From contig CAJJDO010000009.1 in NCBI GenBank assembly GCA_905183005.1, positions 825,431 through 889,430 on the forward strand: a DNA stretch of 64,000 nucleotides, given 5' to 3'. Both the position numbers and the translations under genes were made by a program. This document shows, piece after piece, positions 25,354 through 36,881 of the stretch. The notes under the pieces are model-generated. The model did not search any database. It was given only the letters and a program-made list of their open reading frames with translations, and was not told the DNA's origin. How positions within the stretch are numbered: the first letter of the stretch is position 1; each line of letters starts with the position of its first letter. Source of the DNA: Paramecium pentaurelia. Lineage: Eukaryota > Ciliophora > Oligohymenophorea > Peniculida > Parameciidae.

Positions 25354-28300
25354 TCAAACTTTATAGTGATATCTAATTGGTGGAAAATCAACACTTACTT
25401 CTTATCCATTTATTATTAAATTGGAATCCAATATTACATTATAATTAATTTCATCTTCAGGTTATTATTTTTTAGAAACCTAAGCATATACTTCAGCACA
25501 ATCTTTTGTCAATCTAAAAGTCTTATTAATATTTATACAAATCTTAAGTTTAAGGTTTAAATTTAGAATATATAATATGATGATTGAATCCTAAAAATTA
25601 AACATCTACATTATAATTCTGTTCAAAATATTTTATAAGTTCCCCTATTGTCATTTTCTTGTTAATCTTAATTATATCCCATGCAGTCCAATCTAAATAT
25701 TTAATAAAATAATACTTTTTGGGATTGCAATGGTTCGATCACAAATTAAATAATTATATTCTAGATCTACATTTTAAAATGGAGGTTTTGGTTGAGCAAA
25801 AATAAATGTGTTTAAGGCAAGATTAATGTAAGTATTTCTAATTAAATTAATATTCTTTTATAGAATATATTTGAGAATTTCAATACCTACAATACCAGTT
25901 ATAACAGCTTTTGTTGTTATTAATTAAGGAATTATTTGATCTACTCTTTCTCTAACTTGTTATCTAGTTACTGAAGGAATATTAAAATTAATTCCTCTTA
26001 GATTGGCAGCAGATGTCATAAACTATAACTCTATATAGTTCAATTTATGTTTTTAATATGAAAAAGGTTTGATGTATTATAAATTTGTTAAATTCTGTTA
26101 AATTAAATTATCTAATTTAGTTTTGAGCATATCAACTTATTATTTAATTTCATTCTCATTAATTTTATTATTTTCAACTTCAAAGATTTCTTTATCTATT
26201 GGATGATTTTATTTAATAATAACTGATATCTCTTCTTAATCAATTTATAATGGTTAACCAATTATTTTTATAGCTATATTTACTACACTATGAATAAATT
26301 ATTAATGAAGTGGATCTATCGAATCAAATTCTATTGGTTTAGGTAATCTTTTAGGGTTTGTCCAAAATAATATGCCATTTTGTAATTCATAATCAGGTGG
26401 AAAACTATTTAAAAGCTATTTTATCTTAATATTAAATAAGTAATAGAATAAATTTTTAGCAAATCTAACTATATTTTCTAATATAGGATTGATAAATATT
26501 AATAAATATTTTTCAATAAATTAAAGTTGATCTTTTAAATAAATAATTTGATTTTAATGCTAATTATAAAATTAATTCAAAAAAGTCAGTGGATTTTAAT
26601 ATAATTTAAATAAATTATTTGAAGATTATTCAAATATATTTTTTAAATATTCTAAACCCCATTCAATATTATGATCAGTATTAGATGGAAAATTTAAGTA
26701 TGTACTTTTAGGAATACTTATTTCAGGAAAATCTCTAAATTCACTAAATGATTCTGTTTAAAATGGAAGAATCACTTAAGAATGACATTTTGTACCCTCA
26801 GATCCACTTTCAAAATTAGGTTTACTATAATAACAACATTAAGAATCCATATAATTTCTAGCTCTAATATTATCAACAGCATTAACAGTTAAATCTATGT
26901 TATTCCAAAATGATTAATTAAAAATTTATTCATTTTCTTTTTACATATTATATGGATATGCTTTACATTAAATAGATGGATTAATCTAATTGATCATTGC
27001 ACTAGCTACAATAGCTTTATTAGAACCAATATGATTTTTATTAAATAAAAATTATCTATTCAGATTTGATAATTCAATTTGATCATCATCAATAATACTC
27101 AATTATCCTTTTTATCCAATTCCAATACCCATTAAACAAAATATTTTAAGATATTCATTTCCTAAACCACCAACACCCATTAATAACAAATTTTAATTTT
27201 ATAATTTTTCCATTATTTCTTAACCAAATATTGCATAATAATCATCATATTAACAATTCTTTAAATTTCTATTGACTTCTATTTCAGGAAGAGCATCATA
27301 AAATTCTTAATGAAACCATTATCTTATTGGAGTGAATTTCCCTGTATATTTAATAACTTCAAATGCAACTATTCCACCCCAAAAAGATGTTAATGGTGCA
27401 ATTTAAGTTTATAAATAAAGTGAAATATTTTTAATTAATTGAATATCTAATTATTGTGTTATTTATTATGCTAATTCTAATACTTAATTTGCATCATTTT
27501 CATCCAATAGATTTGGTATTCGAGTATTTTAATTCATAAAAGTTAAAATTGAATTATATGCAATTTATAATTAATGAGTTTTATCTAAATTATCTTGATT
27601 TCCTTATAACATATTTTTATATGATTTAAATGATATTGTTTCAGGAATCTTTACTTATATTGCTTTTCCTTATCTTTAATATTCTGAAAACTTTGTTGTA
27701 TCACCAATACTAAATTAATGAGAAGAAAAAGTCTTAATTTTAATATTAATAAATTACATTTATCTTAAAAACTTTATCATTAACTTCAGTCATACCTAAC
27801 ACTTCTTTAAATTTAACATAATCTCCATCTTATAGATTAGTACATCTATCTATTGTATGAACTATTCCTTTTTAATCTCTTTTTATTTCTTCTATAAAAA
27901 ATTCTTTGCATTTTTCACCGTTGTTATCTTCAATTATAAAATTCTAATAATAATTTATATTGATTTATTATACATCTGAAAAATCTACAAATATTGATCC
28001 AAACAATCCTGAAGAATGAGCTAAAATAAATCCATTTCCCTATTATCTTGTTGCTTCATTAATCTCTTAAATTAAATTCTAATTCCATATATCTGTCATA
28101 ACGACAATAGAAAACTATTTTAAATTCTCTCCATTTATTATTCCATCATATATATCTACAATCACATTTTCATTTAAATTTTTTAAAGATTGTATCACAA
28201 CTTACTCTCTTGTAATTTTATTAACTTAATCAAATTTCCCATAAACATTTGTGCCCAGATCAGAAATAGATAGAACTGTTTTATCATAAATAATCACTCT

Positions 28301-28486
28301 TTTCAAACCCATCAATATTAAATTTCTAGCAATCTCTATTCCCAACTACTTTATACTAATTCATACTCCTCTTAATCCATAAATAAAGCAATCTAATTAT
28401 CCTAATTTTTATTATGTATCCATTCCCAATGCAGCTGCTTGTCGTGAATAATAAACTTCTTTTTCAAATAAATTTTATTAGAACAT
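25354..28486 (-). CDS. UBA1: Ubiquitin-activating E1-like enzyme with Ser in place of the catalytic Cys
   Basis: E1 enzymes adenylate ubiquitin and pass it to a catalytic Cys. Introns at 28347-28367 (21 nt) and 27733-27757 (25 nt, AAG acceptor) leave exactly 1,029 codons, the usual UBA1 length. In order: the inactive adenylation half (IYGLRGLGIEIARNLILMG); the FCCH/4HB region; SFWGGIVAFEVIKYTGKF; and the active adenylation half near residue 420 (LLMGVGGLGNEYLK). The last includes SNLNRQFLF, a downstream Lys (GSNKA), NAVDN, and ESGSEGTK. The C-terminal ubiquitin-fold domain ends PPIRYHYKV. At the thiolation motif, normally P-x-C-T-L, the sequence reads IPKSTYLNFPS, with Ser at residue 579 (codon at 26704-26706). 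No Cys lies close by. It may be a pseudoenzyme or a divergent paralogue; family membership is secure. Confidence 0.9.
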
Positions 28487-28685
28487 TAATAATAATGATA
28501 TATTAAGTTTTATAATTGAAGCATTATAAATAATTGTGATATATTTGATTATTTAAATATAAAAAATGAATATTATGGATCAATAAAATTAATCAATCAT
28601 CTATTTATTATTATTAGATAAAACGAATTTCAACAAATTCCAATTTCTATGATGTAATATATATATATGATTTGTTTAAAATATT

Positions 28686-28973
28686 ATGATTTATAGAGAA
28701 TTTATTTTTTCTGTCCTTTTAATCTCATTCTACCTCGTAAATTCAATAGAGGGACAGATAAAATATGATTCTGGGTTTTTTTCAGGATTTAGTTGATCAT
28801 GCAATAATGGATTCACAGAAAAAAAGACTATTTAATTTAATGGAATTTTTGGAACTGTTCATTAAATTATTTTAGGTCTTGAATATCTTGATATGTATCT
28901 ACAATCAGATTTTAGAATTGATATAGAAAAAGTTTAAAAGACTAGTAAATATTTGATCTACTCTAGGTTTTGA
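28686..28973 (+). pseudogene. H-type lectin-domain secreted protein, broken by an in-frame TGA
   Basis: From the ATG there is a signal peptide (EFIFSVLLISFYLVNS), then YDSGFFSGFS, an in-frame TGA at 28794-28796, then CNNGFTEKKTIQFN and IILGLEYLDMY in the same frame up to a second TGA at 28971. The pattern resembles the first strands of the H-type lectin domain widespread in Paramecium secreted proteins. The second half of the domain decays into unreadable sequence after 28971. A premature stop in an otherwise open frame, plus loss of the domain end, marks a pseudogene. Confidence 0.65.
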
Positions 28974-30180
28974 TTTTAAAATATAATTTTTGACAAGTGT
29001 AACATGAAATAATTATCATAGACTGAGTATAAATTACAATCATTAATTATATAATTAGAATTTTGATTTTTAAAGGTATATTTAGATAAATTAGAAATAT
29101 TTTATAATCCTTTAATATTTAAATTAAGTTTCCCTTCAATCTTATGGATTTGAATAAAATTGAGAACGATCTTCTTCATAAATTTTTTATTTTTATTTAT
29201 TGATTTTATATACTTAAATGATCATTAATTATATTAGCTTAATAAATAATACTAATTAATTATTTAGAAATTGCTTCAAAAAATTATTATTTATTATTGG
29301 AAATTATATCTAAAAAGGAACACTTTCTTTACTCTTTTAAATCATATATATAATTTATTTAGTTTTTTATAAATAAATCTATCTTAGTTCATTATATCAA
29401 ATTTTTAAAGATTCTATAAGAAAGGATAGTAAATTATTAAGAAATAGAATTGTTAAACTTTTTTAATGTAAGTGATTGAGTTTATTATTATTTTTGGATC
29501 TGATACAAGATAAACTAATATTTTACTCTTTTATTTTAAATAATAATTATTTTTTTTAATTTTATTAATGATTAATATCTAGTTATCATTTACAAGATAA
29601 TTTAATTTCTTTTTACAAAAATTATGAAAAGTAATATTAGAAATTATATTTTATTTAATTATCACAAAATAAGTATCGAATTTTTTAAACTTTTAAAAAT
29701 ATATAATCGCCAATGAACATCATTATTCAGGAACTTTATTTCATTTAACTTACTCTAATAATATTTATCAAATTCTATTAATTATGATTATCATAATTAG
29801 ATTTGCTCATAAATTATTTGTACAATTGACTTTCTATTTTTTGTAATTTAACTTATTTGATGAAGTTTTAAATTATAATATATTTTCTTTTATTTTTAAA
29901 TTCCATAATAATATGTAATTTCAAAAGTATTTGATATTCAATCTCCAAATAAATATTATCTACAATACTAAGTAATGAGAATTTCTTGTTAATGAAATCT
30001 ATATTCCAGAGGTTTTATAATCTTTTTATCTTTATAAATAATAAATAACTCAATTGATATTTTAATTTATGATTTTGTATTTTGTGTATTTGATATAAGT
30101 AAATTTCTGAATATATCAATTAAAATTAAAAAGCAATTATTATTATGATTCTTATTTATTTATATATATTATATTATCCC
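28974..30180. other. AT-rich stretch after the lectin pseudogene
   Basis: About 1.2 kb. The first 200 bp may be decayed lectin sequence. The remainder is A/T-run DNA without a recognisable coding frame on either strand. The part from 29852 on is copied exactly at 30811 onward. Confidence 0.5.
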
Positions 30181-31768
30181 TCATTATAATTTATTCTCTA
30201 TCCATTCCCCTTATTTAATACCTTAAATATATTCTCCAGTTAAAATTAATTTCTAAGTACTTATTAATTAAATTAATAATATAAATTACCAATCAAACCC
30301 ATCTTTCTACTCTATCCATTTTCCAATCTTACGTCCTTACTCATCATAATATCCACCACCACTATTATTTAATTATATTCATATAATAAATACATCTTTT
30401 GATTTTCTCCATTCCAATTCCAAAATATCTCCCATATTCCTTCCTTCACTCCTTATTTATTATAAAACCCTCTAATTGTAGATTAATTCCAGCTATTTTA
30501 TAGAGAATATTAAAACTAATTAAATCCATTTATTTATTCCACCCACATTCCAGTTTTGTTTCCTTTATCATCATATTGTCCTCCACCACTAAAAATTGAC
30601 ATATTAGTTTTATATACATTTTTTAAGAATTCCCCATATTATAATTCTTATAAAATATTTCCCATTCACCAATCTTAACACCTTATTTATTATATTCACC
30701 AATATAAATAGATTAATTATAGCTAATAATTTTACTATAAATCTAAATTATACCTCCAAAATTAATCACTTAATTCTTCCCATCGTCCAATTTTTATTCC
30801 TTCTTCGTTNCTTATTTGATGAAGTTTTAAATTATAATATATTTTCTTTTATTTTTAAATTCCATAATAATATGTAATTTCAAAAGTATTTGATATTCAA
30901 TCTCCAAATAAATATTATCTACAATACTAAGTAATGAGAATTTCTTGTTAATGAAATCTATATTCCAGAGGTTTTATAATCTTTTTATCTTTATAAATAA
31001 TAAATAACTCAATTGATATTTTAATTTATGATTTTGTATTTTGTGTATTTGATATAAGTAAATTTCTGAATATATCAATTAAAATTAAAAAGCAATTATT
31101 ATTATGATTCTTATTTATTTATATATATTATATTATCCCTCATTATAATTTATTCTCTATCCATTCCCCTTATTTAATACCTTAAATATATTCTCCAGTT
31201 AAAATTAATTTCTAAGTACTTATTAATTAAATTAATAATATAAATTACCAATCAAACCCATCTTTCTACTCTATCCATTTTCCAATCTTACGTCCTTACT
31301 CATCATAATATCCACCACCACTATTATTTAATTATATTCATATAATAAATACATCTTTTGATTTTCTCCATTCCAATTCCAAAATATCTCCCATATTCCT
31401 TCCTTCACTCCTTATTTATTATAAAACCCTCTAATTGTAGATTAATTCCAGCTATTTTATAGAGAATATTAAAACTAATTAAATCCATTTATTTATTCCA
31501 CCCACATTCCAGTTTTGTTTCCTTTATCATCATATTGTCCTCCACCACTAAAAATTGACATATTAGTTTTATATACATTTTTTAAGAATTCCCCATATTA
31601 TAATTCTTATAAAATATTTCCCATTCACCAATCTTAACACCTTATTTATTATATTCACCAATATAAATAGATTAATTATAGCTAATAATTTTACTATAAA
31701 TCTAAATTATACCTCCAAAATTAATCACTTAATTCTTCCCATCGTCCAATTTTTATTCCTTCTTCGTT
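29852..31768. repeat. Exact 958-bp direct duplication around a single N (assembly artefact)
   Basis: Bases 29852-30809 and 30811-31768 have the same length (958 bp) and matched wherever compared, separated only by the N at 30810; both begin CTTATTTGATGAAG and end TTCTTCGTT. This matches the structure around 12375. The duplicated part includes the 3' third of the MORN-repeat gene plus its downstream DNA, so 30181-30809 is a second copy of gene sequence, not a separate gene. Confidence 0.93.
30181..30809 (-). pseudogene. Duplicated 3' part of the MORN-repeat gene (artefact copy)
   Basis: Identical to the C-terminal exons of the gene at 31140-33032, including its TGA at 30181-30183. It begins abruptly at the N at 30810 in the middle of an exon (NEEGIKIGRW). 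It should not be counted as a gene: it is the left contig's version of the same exons. Confidence 0.88.
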
Positions 31769-33032
31769 GTATTATCCACCGCCTCTATAATTTATTATAT
31801 AATTTAGGTTACATTCTGTTATTTGGTTAATTACTGAATGAATCTAGAAAATATATCTCCCACTCTCCTATTCTCATCCCATGTTTATTATACTCCCCAC
31901 TAAATGTTGTTTGATTATAACTAAAATGGTAATAAAAATAATTACTTCCAAAATCCATCAAATTACTCTACCCATTTACCAATTTTATACCCTTTATCAT
32001 TGAATTACCCTCCACCTCTAGTATTTATTTCCTATAATACATCTTTTTATTGAATCCATTCCATTACCAATATATTTCCCATTATCCTATTCTCATTCCA
32101 AATGTATTATACTTTCCTATAAATGTGGATTGATTATGACTAATTGATATCATTAGTATAAATAATTTACCCCCAAAATCCATCAAATTACTCAATCCAT
32201 TTACCAATTTTATGACCCTTTTCATTGTAAAATCCTCCACCACTAATTATATATTTGAAATTACATGAATTTTTAATTATAGTTAATTATCCATTCTCCA
32301 TGTCTAACTCCTTTATTATATTATCCAATATATATTGATTAATTCTATCTATTGTAAATCCAAATTCAAATTACTTTCCATTATAGCTTATATGCAAGTC
32401 TTTCCAAACACCAATTTTTTAACCCTCGTTATTGAAATAACCACCACCACTAAAAATATATAATATTTTTACATCTCTGTATTTTATTCATCCCTATATT
32501 TCCAATTATCTACTCTATGACCATTTTCATCATAACACCCTTCAAAACTCACTTTACAGTCACTAGTGAATAATAACAAATGATAACTAACCTCCAATAA
32601 TTATCCCAAGGTTCCACCCAGATTCCTATCTTTAATCCTTTTTTATTGCAAATTCCCCCTAATTTGGTTTATTACCCATCCCAATAAGCCTTGTACTTCA
32701 TAAATTATTATTTAAGTTAATCATGTTCTCCCTTCCATTCTAATTTTTCTAGCTATTCTAAATTTTAGATGATATTAGAATTTTTAAAATCTGCATCTTT
32801 GTAACTAATTATTTTATATATTGATTATAATAGAATACATTTTTAGGATGTTTCCTTATTGCATATAAATTACTTATTTATCATCAGTAAAAGTTATAGT
32901 ATAATCAGTTCTAATTAGAGGGGAAGCTGATAAAATTTTTGAAGGTCGCCATCCTGAAACATTCTTGATAATTTATCCTTATTATTGTTATGTTAAGATA
33001 TTTTCATGAAATATTTATTTATTGGGTTTCAT
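31140..33032 (-). CDS. MORN-like repeat protein with 14 introns placed once per half-repeat
   Basis: With 14 introns of 19-34 nt removed, the frame is exactly 506 codons. An N-terminal ~110 residues contain VSGWRPSKILSASPLIRTDY and a short helical Gln/Glu-rich linker. The rest is repeats of the form GGGxYxxxGxKIGKWxExxDxFW and YxGxYNxxGxxxGxWExxxx, a ciliate MORN/YwqK-like family. Each unit boundary is interrupted by an intron in phase 2: one kind sits just before GGG, the other just after FW. MORN repeats bind membranes or scaffold proteins; the role of this family is unknown. The last intron (30 nt, AAG acceptor) is the least certain. Its 3' third is repeated at 30181-30809 by the assembly artefact. 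Confidence 0.85.
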
Positions 33033-34051
33033 TTGATATATAAGAAGTTTAATTATTCCTATAAATAATATTAACTAACCTTATTAACAATATTTTTATA
33101 AGTAATAACACTATGTTATATTATAATTCATTGTTTTATTATGATGGCTTAAATCTAAATAGAGATTTAATATAAAACTTAGAATGTTTATATTAATTAT
33201 TTTCGATATCTTGATAAATAAAAATATACATAAATAGATTGAAGATCATTATATTCAATATATGGAATTTTCAAATCAATTTAATTAGTTACTATTAAAA
33301 AATTAAAGATCCTTCAAGACAATAAATGTAATTTAATTTTTAAGATATAATAATATTGAAATAAATTATTAATGCAAGTGAGTAATTATTAGATGAAAAG
33401 ATATGATATTATATAAAACATCCAAACTTAGGTGCTACATAATACAAATCTTCTTATATTAACAATGATACAGATTAAAACAACAGATAAATTATTTACA
33501 TAAATTCGATCTAGATAATTGTTTATATAATCTTATTAAATAAAAAGAAATTCAAAAATAATTGCAAATAAATATAAGAATAATTATCAAATATCAAATA
33601 TGTTATGCTTAGTTATCTCTTATTTGATACTTGATGATGAGATAATTGTTAATAATAAATGACTTTAATTATAAAGAATCTATATTAATTTTTTAATCAT
33701 GCACTTTTTTCTTATATTAAAACTCTGTTCTATTGAATATTTTTAAAACATTTCTCTTAAATTACTAACTTTGATAAACAATAATATATTGATTTATAAT
33801 ATAGAATAGCCTTATAAAATTTGAAAGAATAATTTATTTTAAGATACATATGAGTATTAGTTTATTACAATAATAATTTTTTTAATATGAATGTTTAATC
33901 ATATTTTCTAATTAATAATAATGAAATAAAAGAATTATTTATATTTATATTAGAAAATGAAATAAGATTATATTGAGAATATTTCTAAATAAATGATTAT
34001 AATGTATATTTTATTTGAATATATAAATAAATAAAATATTAAAGATAAGAT
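33033..34051. other. Intergenic region with a possible decayed exon
   Basis: About 1 kb of AT-rich DNA. Around 33485-33625 (+) a short frame reads LHKFDLDNCLYNLIKQKE and continues with a plausible helical composition, then breaks. It has no start or neighbours in frame. I cannot assign it to a family, and it may be chance, since TGA-only frames are often long here. Confidence 0.35.
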
Positions 34052-34567
34052 ATGGATCCAACTCTTAAATATCCAAAAACTTTAGTTTTATTAGATTCTT
34101 TCATTATAGTAGGAATTCAGAGAAACATTATCCAAAAGGAAGAAGTAGATCCTTAAAAGGCATAGATTGGAAAAACTTTTGAAGAATATTATTCAATGTA
34201 GCTTTATGATTAGATTCCAAATCGTTTACATCCTATGAGAACTCATTGTTTATATTTTGGATTATCTGATGGATAGGATTGGTTAGAAATGAAATACACT
34301 ATAGTTGTGGGGGAATTGGTAAGTGAAGTTAAGAAAGTACCAGAAGGAATGGTTAGTATTTAAGTTCCAGCTCATCGTTTTTGTCGTTTTGATTGTGGTC
34401 CAGGTCCTATTCCAGATATAGTTATTGAAGCTTGGTAATCTTTTTGCAAAATGAATCCATTAGATTTTGGAGGTGATCGCACTCATGATTATGAATTAGA
34501 AGTGTATCCTGAAGATTAGTTTGACAAGAATAATATGAAATTTTCATTATACATTGGAATATAATGA
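34052..34567 (+). CDS. GyrI-like / AraC-type effector-binding domain protein
   Basis: An intronless 171-residue protein. Residues ~55-170 show the GyrI-like small-molecule-binding pattern known mainly from bacteria: a strand set TIVVGELVSEVKKVPEGM, then VPAHRFCRFDCGPGPIPD, an amphipathic helix VIEAWQSFCK, and an acidic strand HDYELEVYPED near the end. The family binds drugs or hydrophobic ligands, either fused to DNA-binding domains or alone; there is no DNA-binding domain here. In a ciliate it may be an old bacterial transfer or a relative of the eukaryotic SOUL/haem-binding fold. The codon usage, with Gln encoded by TAA/TAG, matches the host, so any transfer is not recent. Confidence 0.75.
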
Positions 34568-35102
34568 AATAATAATTTAATTATGATCTAATTATATATT
34601 TATTATATTGTTGAAATCAATTCACAAAAAAATACTTATATTAAATTTAATTAATCATAAATCTTACTAATCTCGCAGATTAGTTTCTGTAAATGATATA
34701 TTTAAATTTCATAAATATAAATGAATAATTCTAAGATTTTAATGTTTTTATTCTATTTGGAATGAGAAGTTTATCATAAATTTAATATTTTTGTATTTTT
34801 ATTATTTTATTCATGAATGAATACTCATTTAAATGAGCATTATAATTATTTATGTAATCAATTATAATTATTTTATATGTTGCTTTTTCAATGATTTAAT
34901 TTACAAAAATTATTAGAATTAATATAGTAAAATATTATATATATATAAATTAAATTTAATCTTCATTTAAGAGTTAATAAGAATCTTATTTATTGACTAT
35001 AAGGTTTATTTTCTTTTATAAAATAAATAGAAGTGAAAATATTCAAGTGTGAAATTAAATTCATAAATTAATTTGAGAAAATCAATCTTAATAATTATTA
35101 TA
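34568..35102. other. Intergenic region upstream of the beta-tubulin gene
   Basis: About 535 bp, AT-rich. No gene is visible. A short near-palindrome occurs at 34674-34692 (CTCGCAGATTAGTTTCTG region) and several A/T runs follow. It presumably holds the tubulin promoter, but no element can be named. Confidence 0.5.
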
Positions 35103-36487
35103 ATGAGAGAAATAGTTCATCTTACAGGAGGTCAATGTGGTAATTAGATAGGTTCTAAATTTTGGGAAATCATTTTAAATGAACATGGTTTTGATTAAAC
35201 AGGAACATATCATGGAGACTCGGATCTTTAGTTGGAGAGAATTAATGTGTATTTCAGTGAAGTCTAAGGATTAAGATATTCCCCAAGAGCTATTTATTTT
35301 GATTTAGAATCAGGTACTGATATTAAATTATTTCATCTTAGGTTCTATAGATACAATCAGAGCAGGACCATTAGGATAAATCTTCAAACCTGACAACTTT
35401 ATCTTTAGTTAAACAGGAACTGGTAACAATTGGGCAAAGGGTCATTATTCTGAAGGTGCTGATTTGATTGACTCAGTTTTAGATGTAGTTAGAAAAGAAG
35501 CAGAAAATTGTGATAGTTTATAAGGATTTTAAATGATTCATTCTTTAGGTGGAGGTACAGGATCAGGAATGGGAACATTATTGATATCAAAAGTAAAAGA
35601 AGAATATCCAGATAGAATAGTGGAAACATTCTCCATTATACCTTCATCAAAAGTGTCTGACACAGTAATTGAATCATATAATGCCATATTATCAATTAAT
35701 TAATTGATTGAAAATATCAATTAGTGCATGATTATGGATAATGAAGCCTTACATGATATTTGTATCAACTCATTGAAATTGACTTAGCCTACTTATGGTG
35801 ATTTAAATCATTTGGTCTCTGCTGCAATGTCAGGAATTACATGTTCTCTAAGATTTCCAAGTAAATTGAATTCTGACTTGAGAAATTTTGCAGTTAATTT
35901 GATTCCATTCCCAAGACTTCATTTTTTAATGATTGGAATCGCTCCACTTACATCAAGAAATTCTCAATAATACAGATGTCTTACTATTTCTGAATTAATT
36001 TATTAAATGTTTAATAGTAAGAATATGATGTGTGCTGTTGATCCAAATCATGGAAAATATTTAACTGCAACAGCCATATTTAGAGGAAGAGGTTTATTCA
36101 ATGGTGAAATAGAATATAGGATGCTCGATTTTATCAATAAAAGTTCATCAAATTTTGTTGAATGGATTCCTAATAATATCAAATATTCGATTTGTGATAT
36201 ACCACCAAATGGTTTTAAGTTAGCAGCAACATTTTGTGGAAATTCAACATCTATTTAAGAAATATTTAAGAGAGTCACTGATTAATTTACTGCTTTGTAT
36301 AGAAGAAAGGCATTCTTACATTGGTACACTAATGAAGGTAATTATTAATTTGTAAATTATTATTTAAGGAATGGAAGAAATGGAATTTTATGAAGCAGAA
36401 TCTAACATGAATGATTTAATCTCTGAATATTAATAATATTAAGATGCTACAGATGAAGAAGAAGGTGATTAATCATTATCTTGGTGA
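35103..36487 (+). CDS. Divergent beta-tubulin isotype
   Basis: The 441-residue product starts with MREIVHLTGGQCGNQIG, so the tubulin autoregulation start MREI is kept. Introns 35314-35341 (28 nt) and 36338-36368 (31 nt, AAG acceptor) leave exactly 442 codons. GTP-site elements are present: GGQCGNQ, DLESG (normally DLEPG), the HSLGGGTGSGMGT loop and VSDTV. Residue 252, Lys in ordinary beta-tubulins and facing the GTP held by alpha, is Asn (SDLRNFAVNLIPFPR, codon 35884-35886). The C-terminal tail reads DATDEEEGDQSLSW and lacks the EGEF axonemal motif and the long Glu/Gly run. It resembles the beta-like (BLT) divergent isotypes described in Tetrahymena. A divergent alpha-tubulin lies 2.3 kb away. 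Confidence 0.93.
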
Positions 36488-36881
36488 ATTATTTGCACTT
36501 AAATATTATGCTATTTAATTCTTCTAATATAAATCATACTTAAATGAAGTAATTCATATTATCTAAGAAATTAAACTATAAATATTATCATATCCAATAA
36601 TATTTTAATCATAAATCATTTAATTGAATTGATAATAATTTGATTTATTAAATATACTATTTGAGAATAATGGTATTAATTAATTTTTTTGATTTATTTA
36701 TTAATTCATTCCAAAAATGTTAGAGAGGAACTTTTAATAACTATCTAACAATCTATATAATCATTTTTATGCTAATTCTAATGTATATAAGAATAAAATC
36801 ATCTTAAAAGGATATATTAATCTTATTATCTCATTATTTTATTAATCAATTATTGATAAGAAATAATATTGTATTTATTTT
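36488..36881. other. Intergenic stretch between tubulin and Cys-rich gene
   Basis: About 390 bp, AT-rich. It contains an unrelated open stretch around 36660-36880 made of hydrophobic codons that ends in TGA. It overlaps the signal-peptide start of the next gene in another frame and is not counted. Confidence 0.5.
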
